A DNA stretch of 59,179 nucleotides, taken from RGIG4079 sp045646905 (GTDB lineage: Bacteria > Bacteroidota > Bacteroidia > Bacteroidales > Muribaculaceae). Shown here piece by piece: positions 53,135 to 59,179 of this stretch. The stretch lies in contig JAZRLP010000038.1 in the NCBI GenBank assembly GCA_045646905.1, forward strand, positions 1-59,179, given 5' to 3'. The translations under genes and the position numbers were made by a program. Every line of letters begins with the position of its first letter. The stretch's first letter is position 1. Under the pieces are notes generated by a model, which searched no databases, was not told the DNA's origin, and worked only from the letters and a program-made list of their open reading frames with translations.

Positions 53135-54106
53135 TTAGAACGCCGATGGTTTGAGACGGAGGCCCACACGCTCTTGAAGACCAAAGAGGAGGTTCATGTT
53201 GTGAACGGCTTGACCCGATGCTCCTTTCACAAGGTTGTCAATAACCGATGTGATGAGCAATTTACCATCAACCTTTTCAATGTGAAGAATACATTTATTG
53301 GTATTTACCACATCTTTCAAGTCGGGAGCTTTGTCGGTTACGAATGTAAAGTTGTGGTCTTCGTAATATTCATCATATAGTTTCTTGATTTCATCGAGTT
53401 CAATAGGGCAATCCATATACACGATAGCCATAATGCCACGAGAGAAACATCCACGCACAGGAATGAAATTAATATCGGCTGCAAAACTATTTTGCAACGA
53501 TTTGAGCGATTGTTTAATCTCGGCAAGATGTTGATGCTTAAATGGCTTATAGATTGACACATTGTCGTTGCGCCAAGAGAAGTGAGATGTTGCCGATGGC
53601 TTCACTCCTGCACCAGTTGAACCAGTAATTGCTGTAACATGAATGTCGCTGTTAAGCATCAAGTTTTTAGCCAATGGGAGAAGTGCCAATTGTATAGCCG
53701 TAGCAAAACAACCTGGATTAGCCACACGCGTAGCTCCACGCACAATGCGTTTGCGATTCAACTCGGGAAGTCCATACACAAATTCGTGGCTACCATCTTC
53801 AATGCGATAGTCGGTCGAAAGGTCGATGATGCGAAGTTCTTGAGGCACTTCGTGACTCTCCATAAATTTGCGAGTTTCGCCATGAGGAGTACAACAGAAG
53901 AGCACATCGATTTCCTCCCAAGGAGTTTGGTCGGTAAACACGAGGTCGGTTTCACCAATGAGTCCTTGATGCACATTTGCAACCTTATTACCAGCATTAC
54001 TGCTACTATTCACCCATTTTATTTCCACATCGGGGTGGTTTAACAACAAGCGAAGCAACTCGCCTGCGGTATATCCAGCACCACCAATTATTCCGGCTTT
54101 AATCAT
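53135..54106 (-). CDS. argC: N-acyl-gamma-glutamyl-phosphate reductase
   Basis: 323 residues. GIIGGAGYTAGELLRLLLNHP is the NADP-binding start, LFCCTPHGE follows, and ANPGCFATAIQLAL holds the catalytic Cys; His residues lie in SHFSWRNDN. It reduces the acyl-glutamyl phosphate to the semialdehyde in arginine synthesis. In Bacteroides the intermediates are succinylated rather than acetylated, so the substrate may be the N-succinyl form. It is last in the operon; argD, often next in Bacteroides, does not follow. Confidence 0.95.
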   Translation of the reverse strand: MIKAGIIGGAGYTAGELLRLLLNHPDVEIKWVNSSSNAGNKVANVHQGLIGETDLVFTDQTPWEEIDVLFCCTPHGETRKFMESHEVPQELRIIDLSTDYRIEDGSHEFVYGLPELNRKRIVRGATRVANPGCFATAIQLALLPLAKNLMLNSDIHVTAITGSTGAGVKPSATSHFSWRNDNVSIYKPFKHQHLAEIKQSLKSLQNSFAADINFIPVRGCFSRGIMAIVYMDCPIELDEIKKLYDEYYEDHNFTFVTDKAPDLKDVVNTNKCILHIEKVDGKLLITSVIDNLVKGASGQAVHNMNLLFGLQERVGLRLKPSAF

Positions 54107-54108
54107 AA

Positions 54109-54312
54109 TTATCTTATTTGATTTCTTCTTTCAGGTATAATCAACAACAATATCAAATAGGCCAATGCGCCCGAGAATGCAGTGCAGAATGTAAGTATTA
54201 CATATATTGCACGCACTACAGTGGGGTCAACACCAAAATACTCGGCGATACCTCCACAAATACCACATAATATTTTGTTGGTCGAACTTCTATATAATCG
54301 TTTATCGTTCAT
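54109..54312 (-). CDS. PspC-domain small membrane protein
   Basis: 67 residues, nearly all PspC domain: RLYRSSTNKILCGICGGIAEYF then GVDPTVVRAIYVILTF and one hydrophobic segment AYLILLLIIPER. PspC proteins sense envelope stress or partner with PspB/LiaF-type systems. Here it lies between argG (18 bases) and argC (2 bases), so it is surely part of the arginine transcript. No other stress gene is near. Confidence 0.88.
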   Translation of the reverse strand: MNDKRLYRSSTNKILCGICGGIAEYFGVDPTVVRAIYVILTFCTAFSGALAYLILLLIIPERRNQIR

Positions 54313-54330
54313 TGATTATGACCTTTTGAT

Positions 54331-55533
54331 TTAGATTTGTTCGTCGTTATGGTTAGCATAATACGCACGAAGAGCAGTAGCCGATACTTTGATGAAACCT
54401 TTGGCATCATCGGCAGTCCAACCCTTTTGAGTTTCGCCATATTCGCCAAATTTATTTTTCACCAAGTCGTCTTTACTTTCAACGCCTACTGTAGAGAAAC
54501 CAAGCGGACGAAGTTCGAGAATTGCTGTACCATTCACATTGCGTTGTGAATTTTCGAGCATAGCCTCAATGTCGCGCATCACTGGTTCAAGATATTGGCT
54601 TTCGTGAAGGAACATTCCATACCATGTAGCCACTTGGTCTTTCCAATATTGTTGCCATTTACTCAAAGTATATTTTTCGAGGAAACGGTGAGCACCAATG
54701 ATGAGCATAGGAGCTGCGGCTTCAAAACCTACGCGACCTTTGATGCCAATAATAGTATCACCCACGTGCATATCACGACCCACACCATATGCAGCACCAA
54801 TCTCTTCTACTTTTTGAATCGCTTCGATAGGATCATCGTAACGCACATCGTTAACGGCTTTCAATTCACCTTTTTCAAAAGTGAGACGGAGTTGTTCGGT
54901 ACCTTCTTTTTCGCAGTGTTTGAGATATGCACTTTCGGGAAGGCCTTGAGCCGAGTCGAGGATTTCACCACCACAGATTGATGTACCCCAAAGACCTACG
55001 TTGTAGCTATATTTGAGTTTAGTAAAATCGGCAGCAAAACCATTTTTATTGAGATAGTCAATCTCTTCTTGGCGAGAAAGATTGTTGTCGCGAGTGAGAG
55101 TAATGATTTCCACACCTGGTGCCATTACAAGGAAAGTCATATCGAAACGAATTTGGTCATTACCTGCACCAGTTGAACCGTGAGCAATAGCATCGGCTCC
55201 GATTTCGTTTGCATAACGAGCAATAGCAATAGCTTGGAAAATGCGTTCAGAACTTACCGAGATAGGATATGTGCCATTACGCAACACATTACCATAAACC
55301 ATATATTTAAGGCTCTTTTCGTAATATTCACGAGTTACATCGAGCGTCACATATTTTGTTGCACCAAGTTTATATGCATTTTCTTCATTTGTTGCAAGTT
55401 GTTCGGGGCTAAAACCACCAGTATTGGCACAAGCAGCATATACTTCATAACCCATTTCTTTTGCAAGATACATCACAGTGTATGAGGTGTCAAGACCTCC
55501 ACTAAATGCAACTACTACTTTTTTCTTTCCCAT
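54331..55533 (-). CDS. argG: Argininosuccinate synthase
   Basis: 400 residues from the ATG at 55533 (GKKKVVVAFSGGLDTSYTVM); a further in-frame ATG at 55563 adds ten unconserved Lys-rich residues. The PP-loop SGGLDTS, HGSTGAGNDQIRFD, and the block YNVGLWGTSICGGE are conserved. It joins citrulline and aspartate with ATP in the arginine pathway. It follows the GNAT gene in the operon. Confidence 0.96.
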   Translation of the reverse strand: MGKKKVVVAFSGGLDTSYTVMYLAKEMGYEVYAACANTGGFSPEQLATNEENAYKLGATKYVTLDVTREYYEKSLKYMVYGNVLRNGTYPISVSSERIFQAIAIARYANEIGADAIAHGSTGAGNDQIRFDMTFLVMAPGVEIITLTRDNNLSRQEEIDYLNKNGFAADFTKLKYSYNVGLWGTSICGGEILDSAQGLPESAYLKHCEKEGTEQLRLTFEKGELKAVNDVRYDDPIEAIQKVEEIGAAYGVGRDMHVGDTIIGIKGRVGFEAAAPMLIIGAHRFLEKYTLSKWQQYWKDQVATWYGMFLHESQYLEPVMRDIEAMLENSQRNVNGTAILELRPLGFSTVGVESKDDLVKNKFGEYGETQKGWTADDAKGFIKVSATALRAYYANHNDEQI

Positions 55534-55566
55534 TTTTATTATCTTTTTTTCTTTATTATTCAATTA

Positions 55567-56157
55567 TTAATCTTCATCATCGACATCATTAGTGAGACTA
55601 TAACGATGATATTGAGTTTCTTTAGGGTCATACAACAATCCCACGCATAGGCATTTGTGACCACCATTGCGTTGTAGTATGTCATAGTTCACACAACTTT
55701 CACAACCTTTCCAAAATGCAGGATCGGTAGTTAGTTGGTCAAATGTTACAGGACGATAGCCTAATTCAAAATTCATCTTCATCACAGCAGCACCTGTAGT
55801 CAATGAAAAGATTTTTGCATCGGGATACATCTCGCGCGAGAGTTTAAAGATACGACGCTTGATGCGAGTTGCCAAGCCCATTCCTCTAAATTTATCGGCC
55901 ACGATGAGCCCCGAGTTAGCAACAAACTCTTTGTTGCTCCAACTCTCTATATAACTAAATCCCGCAAACTCGCCATTGCAAAGAGCAACCACGGCTTTGC
56001 GCTCGAGCATTTTTTGTTTCACATATTCAGGAGAGCGCTTTGCAATACCAGTGCCACGCACTTTTGCTGCGCGATTAATAGTGTCGAGAATCTCATCGAC
56101 ATATTTCACATGCTCCTCTGAAGCGACTACTACTTCTATTTTATTAGAGTCCTCCAT
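55567..56157 (-). CDS. GNAT-family acyltransferase of the arginine cluster
   Basis: 196 residues. The GNAT fold shows VVALCNGEFAGFSYIES, then GLIVADKFRGMGLATRIKRR with the acyl-CoA loop R-G-M-G-L-A. The C-terminal part has two cysteine pairs (CESC and CLC) separated by about 15 residues, which could bind metal. The place between argR and argG makes it the best candidate for the missing first enzyme (N-acetyl- or N-succinylglutamate synthase), since no ArgA or ArgJ is seen. I recall fitness-based work in Bacteroides pointing the same way, unverified here. Confidence 0.75.
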   Translation of the reverse strand: MEDSNKIEVVVASEEHVKYVDEILDTINRAAKVRGTGIAKRSPEYVKQKMLERKAVVALCNGEFAGFSYIESWSNKEFVANSGLIVADKFRGMGLATRIKRRIFKLSREMYPDAKIFSLTTGAAVMKMNFELGYRPVTFDQLTTDPAFWKGCESCVNYDILQRNGGHKCLCVGLLYDPKETQYHRYSLTNDVDDED

Positions 56158-56200
56158 TTCTTCAAATATATACCGTTTATATTATTGTTAAGATTAATAA

Positions 56201-56731
56201 TTACACCTCTTCGGCCTCGTCTCCAAGAAATTGTGCCTTTGCAGCATCAAGCACCGATTGAGGGAGGAATGACTGAAAAAGTTCATATAAATCTCTACGG
56301 CTTGAAGATTCGTTAACCACAGCAAACACTGTATCAGCGCCAGGTATAGTACCCAATATGTGGTGCGACTCAAGCATATCAAGGTCGTAGGCCAAACCAC
56401 TGGCATATCCATTGCGCGTTTTGATGACAACAAGATTACCCGATACACTCAACGACAATGCTGCAGGATGCAACGATGACTGCACTGTATTTTGTACTTT
56501 TGCAAAAGGCTCATTACTCATGCGATGAGCGTCGGCAATAATATATCGATAGCCTCCCATATCGGTTGCTATCTTTGTAGTACGCAACATTTTCAAATCG
56601 CGTGAGAGGGTTGCTTGTGTCACGATATAGCCACGAATAGCTAACTGTTTTGATAATTCTTCTTGACTCCCTATGCAGTTATGTGTGAGAATGTCAACAA
56701 TAACTGGCAATCGAGATTTTCTCTTTTTCAT
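56201..56731 (-). CDS. argR: Arginine repressor
   Basis: 176 residues. The N-terminal winged helix (about 5-70) has SQEELSKQLAIRGYIVTQATLSRDL. The C-terminal hexamerisation/arginine-binding domain (about 95-160) ends LGTIPGADTVFAVV, with the GxDT-type arginine contact. It represses arginine synthesis genes when arginine is bound. First gene of the operon, so probably autoregulated; a candidate operator lies at 56773-56787. It is a little longer than the usual 150 residues because of a C-terminal extension. Confidence 0.93.
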   Translation of the reverse strand: MKKRKSRLPVIVDILTHNCIGSQEELSKQLAIRGYIVTQATLSRDLKMLRTTKIATDMGGYRYIIADAHRMSNEPFAKVQNTVQSSLHPAALSLSVSGNLVVIKTRNGYASGLAYDLDMLESHHILGTIPGADTVFAVVNESSSRRDLYELFQSFLPQSVLDAAKAQFLGDEAEEV

Positions 56732-56754
56732 AATAACGACTATTAATTTCTATG

Positions 56755-56762
56755 CAAAGATA
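56755..56762 (-). promoter_or_regulatory. -7 box for the arginine operon
   Basis: TATCTTTG on the minus strand, 23 bases before the argR start codon. No TTG at the usual -33 position; the ARG-box-like sequence covers that place. Confidence 0.55.
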
Positions 56763-56772
56763 CTACTTAATA

Positions 56773-56787
56773 TTGAATAAAAATAGA
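56773..56787. promoter_or_regulatory. Candidate ARG box (ArgR operator)
   Basis: TTGAATAAAAATAGA resembles the ARG-box consensus TGAATAAAAATTCA: the left half and centre match, the right half is degenerate. It overlaps the expected -33 region of the arginine promoter, where a repressor would block transcription. Confidence 0.35.
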
Positions 56788-56823
56788 AAACGCATAAATA
56801 TTTAATTGTTTCGCAATTTTTTC

Positions 56824-56855
56824 GCATAAAAAAGGGATAGAACTTAATCTACCCC
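56824..56855 (-). terminator. gltX terminator
   Basis: On the minus strand 56855-56848 pairs with 56841-56834 (8 pairs, one G-U, 6-base loop), followed by TTTTTTATG. Located 28 bases behind the gltX stop codon. Confidence 0.75.
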
Positions 56856-56882
56856 TCTCAACATATGACATTAGTTATTATA

Positions 56883-58409
56883 TCATTTTTTGATATTTTC
56901 AACGCCAGCGAGAACGCGTTTCACGGTCTCTTCTTTACCAATAAGTTCGGTGATGTCAAACATATGTGGGCCTTTACACTCGCCTACTACTGTAAGACGG
57001 AATGCATTCATCACATTACCCATGTGATAACCCTTTTCGGTAATCCATCCAAGCACCGCAGGCTCGGCTGCTGCACATGAGAAATCTTCAAGACCACGAA
57101 GCACTTCAACAAGCTCGGTCATCACTGCAGGAGAATCTTCTTTCCAGCGTTTTTTTACTGCTTTTTCTTCATATTCGGTAGGAGCAACGAAAAGGAATGA
57201 TGTTACATCCCAAAGATCGCGAACAAAGTTCACACGGTCTTTAACCATCGATACTGCTCGAGTGATATATTCATCGCTATAGTTTTCTACAGCCACACCT
57301 TTTTCCACCAAGATAGGTTTAAACATTTCGGCAAGGTCGGCATCGGCTACCTCTTGAATATATTTGTGGTTAAACCACTTGCCTTTTTCAAAGTCAAACT
57401 TCGCTCCCGATTTTGAACAATGGTCGAGTGAGAATTTAGCGATAAGTTCGTCCATCGACATAATTTCGGTATCATCACCAGGATTCCAACCGAGCAATGC
57501 AAGGAAGTTAACAACTGCTTCGGGGAGATAACCCGATTCACGATAGCCCGATGACACTTCGCCACTTTTTGGGTCGTGCCACTCAAGTGGGAACACAGGG
57601 AAACCAAGACGGTCGCCATCGCGCTTGCTCAATTTGCCCTTTCCGTCGGGTTTGAGCAACAAAGGAAGGTGAACAAATGCAGGCATTGTGTCGGCCCAAC
57701 CAAATGCTTCATAAAGCAACACATGAAGAGGAGCCGAAGGCAACCACTCTTCGCCACGAATCACATGCGACACGAGCATCAAATGGTCGTCAACAATATT
57801 TGCCAAGTGATAAGTAGGAAGGTCGTCGGCACTCTTATAAAGCACTTTATCATCGAGCACGCTTGAGTTGATTGTTACTTTGCCACGAATCAAGTCATTA
57901 ACCACTACATCGCGACCAGGTTCAATCATAAAACGCACCACATATTTTTCGCCATCGGCAATCAATTTATCAACCTCTTCTTTGGGCAGCGAAAGCGAGT
58001 TGCGCATTGAAAGACGAGTTGAGGCATCATATTGGAAGTTTGCCACCTCTTGGCGTTTTGCATCAAGTTCTTCGGGGGTATCAAAAGCGATATAAGCCTT
58101 GCCATTGTCGAGAAGCATCTTCACATGTTCGCGATAGATATCGCGGCGTTCACTTTGCTTATAAGGACCATATGCGCCACCTTCGCTCACACCCTCATCA
58201 ATCTTAATGCCGAGCCAAGCGAGAGATTCATTGATATATTGTTCGGCACCAGGAACAAAGCGTTGAGAGTCGGTATCTTCGATGCGAAGAATCATCTCAC
58301 CACCATGTTGACGAGCAAACAAATAGTTATATAACGCAGTGCGCACACCACCGATGTGCAAAGGCCCCGTAGGCGACGGAGCAAATCTTACTCTTACCTT
58401 TTGATTCAT
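56883..58409 (-). CDS. gltX: Glutamyl-tRNA synthetase
   Basis: 508 residues. RFAPSPTGPLHIGGVRTALYN carries the HIGH motif and GKLSKRDGDRLGFP the KMSKS loop; QSERRDIYREH and VVNDLIRGKV are also conserved. It charges tRNA-Glu (and, in genomes lacking glnS, tRNA-Gln) in the cytosol. Normal length, own promoter and terminator, monocistronic. Confidence 0.97.
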   Translation of the reverse strand: MNQKVRVRFAPSPTGPLHIGGVRTALYNYLFARQHGGEMILRIEDTDSQRFVPGAEQYINESLAWLGIKIDEGVSEGGAYGPYKQSERRDIYREHVKMLLDNGKAYIAFDTPEELDAKRQEVANFQYDASTRLSMRNSLSLPKEEVDKLIADGEKYVVRFMIEPGRDVVVNDLIRGKVTINSSVLDDKVLYKSADDLPTYHLANIVDDHLMLVSHVIRGEEWLPSAPLHVLLYEAFGWADTMPAFVHLPLLLKPDGKGKLSKRDGDRLGFPVFPLEWHDPKSGEVSSGYRESGYLPEAVVNFLALLGWNPGDDTEIMSMDELIAKFSLDHCSKSGAKFDFEKGKWFNHKYIQEVADADLAEMFKPILVEKGVAVENYSDEYITRAVSMVKDRVNFVRDLWDVTSFLFVAPTEYEEKAVKKRWKEDSPAVMTELVEVLRGLEDFSCAAAEPAVLGWITEKGYHMGNVMNAFRLTVVGECKGPHMFDITELIGKEETVKRVLAGVENIKK

Positions 58410-58438
58410 TTTCTTTGATATGTTTTATAAAACTGCTA

Positions 58439-58446
58439 CAAAGTTA
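58439..58446 (-). promoter_or_regulatory. -7 box for gltX
   Basis: TAACTTTG on the minus strand, 29 bases before the gltX start codon. Confidence 0.55.
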
Positions 58447-58510
58447 CACAAAAACCACGAATAATCACACAACAGCAAAACAACATTTGCCATTACACAC
58501 AAAAAAGCGC

Positions 58511-58936
58511 CTAATTTACTCCCTTTATTATACATTCATAAACTTCTTTGAATTTCGAGTGTATTTCATCTCTCACTCGACGAAATTCAGTCATTATCCA
58601 TTGGTCATCACCTTCAGCATCGGATGGGTCATCAAATCCTATATGCAACCTAGTGCCTACATTACCCACAAACATTGGGCATGATTCATTGGCTCCGCCA
58701 CACACAGTTATCACATAATCCCATGTTTCATTTAAATAGCGTTCCACATTTATAGGCTTATGGCTTGAGATATCCACGCCAACCTCTTTCATCACTTCAA
58801 TTGCTTTAGGATTTACCTGTAACGCAGGCTTTGTTCCCGCTGAATATACTTCAATGCTTTTATCAAACGATTTCATAAAGCCATGAGCCATTTGACTGCG
58901 ACAGCTATTTCCTGTGCATAAAATCAACACTTTCAT
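58511..58936 (-). CDS. arsC: Arsenate reductase (thioredoxin-coupled, low-MW PTPase fold)
   Basis: 141 residues from the ATG at 58936, which overlaps the permease stop codon as ATGA; an ATG nine bases earlier is less likely. The P-loop CTGNSCRS (Cys7 to Arg13) and the redox cysteines Cys79 and Cys86 (VCGGANESCP) are spaced exactly as in the thioredoxin-linked pI258-type enzyme, whose triad is Cys10/82/89. It reduces arsenate to arsenite for export. Coupled to the permease gene before it. Confidence 0.9.
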   Translation of the reverse strand: MKVLILCTGNSCRSQMAHGFMKSFDKSIEVYSAGTKPALQVNPKAIEVMKEVGVDISSHKPINVERYLNETWDYVITVCGGANESCPMFVGNVGTRLHIGFDDPSDAEGDDQWIMTEFRRVRDEIHSKFKEVYECIIKGVN

Positions 58937-59179
58937 AAAATCCAATTAAATAAATATCCTGATATAATAATTAATAGTGTTACTACTCCAAAAAACACTC
59001 CTATCAATCGCCAAGTCATCACTTTTTTGAGCATCGTAGCTTCGGGGATTGACAAACCGATGATGGACATCATAAAAGCGATAGCCGTACCAAGTGGAAT
59101 ACCCTTTGCGACAAAGACCTCAATAATCGGAACGATACCCGCAGCATTGGCATACATAGGTACAGCAAGAATAACCGCC
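58933..59179 (-). CDS. Permease of the ArsP/DUF318 family, C-terminal part
   Basis: Only the last 81 or so residues are inside the window; the frame runs off the right edge without a start. Visible sequence AVPMYANAAGIVPIIEVFVAKG, in pieces AVPMYANAAG and IPLGTAIAFMMS, is the hallmark C-terminal block of predicted permeases that export arsenite or organoarsenicals; two membrane segments follow. Its stop overlaps the arsC start by 4 bases, so the two are co-translated. An ArsR gene further right is likely. Confidence 0.8.
   Translation of the reverse strand, partial: AVILAVPMYANAAGIVPIIEVFVAKGIPLGTAIAFMMSIIGLSIPEATMLKKVMTWRLIGVFFGVVTLLIIISGYLFNWIL

Overview
The window looks like Bacteroidales chromosome, most like the Muribaculaceae/Prevotella part of the order; this placement is inferred, not computed. 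The grounds are: promoters of the Bacteroidetes type (TAnnTTTG at -7, TTG about 19-21 bp upstream) before most transcription units; weak or absent Shine-Dalgarno sequences; many secreted proteins ending in a Por/T9SS-like C-terminal domain (NLQG...NGIFIK...VLVK); the rpsU-xerC-hpf order; CotH, C39-like, SUMF1 and Fibrobacter-type paralogous domains; and an ArgR-GNAT-ArgG-ArgC arginine cluster. The DNA is AT-rich and densely coding. I see no rRNA, insertion sequence, prophage or CRISPR array. One tRNA, tRNA-Pro(UGG), is present.

Layout. 1-343: intergenic, with a perfect palindrome, a REP-like hairpin element and a terminator. 344-8178 (minus): two convergently stacked operons that look like a surface-glycan O-acylation locus: MBOAT acyltransferase (AlgI-like), AlgJ/PatB-like SGNH protein, SGNH lipoprotein and a barrel-like protein; then a pectate-lyase-fold protein, a short sorting-domain protein, a Fibrobacter-type domain protein and an acyltransferase-3 protein. 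8179-16528: housekeeping (dnaK with a sigma54-like promoter, Lrp-type regulator, GNAT, metal-binding lipoprotein plus ABC ATPase, TcdA, tRNA-Pro, pRiA4b ORF-3-like protein, trpS). 16785-23978: a tandem pair of large secreted C39-like cysteine peptidases flanked by beta-propellers. 24036-24447: an orphan promoter with a foldable transcript, then the rpsU promoter. 24448-29859: rpsU, xerC, hpf, a formate/nitrite transporter, uracil salvage (upp, uraA) and class II aldolase. 30055-33410: a tandem pair of secreted CotH proteins. 33497-37415 (minus): operon of a coiled-coil membrane protein, MgtC and a CPA2 antiporter. 37629-42961: secreted alpha-amylase, a 56-residue ferredoxin, a PQQ-propeller lipoprotein and an alpha/beta hydrolase.

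43273-59179 is all on the minus strand: a SUMF1 protein with its short sorting-domain partner; a NeuC-NeuA-PtmE nonulosonate-activation set continuing into obgE and pgeF; a small lipoprotein, ychF and an SH3 lipoprotein; an arginine operon (argR, GNAT, argG, a PspC protein, argC); gltX; and the end of an arsenic-type operon (permease, arsC) cut by the window edge.

The most promising candidates for undescribed biology are the O-acylation locus, the duplicated C39/propeller proteins that differ by one Ig-like module, the orphan promoter with a structured RNA before rpsU, the recurring short-sorting-protein/Fibrobacter-domain gene pair, and the sigma54-like promoter with 12-bp direct repeats before dnaK. 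All functional calls come from reading motifs by eye; no database search was run.
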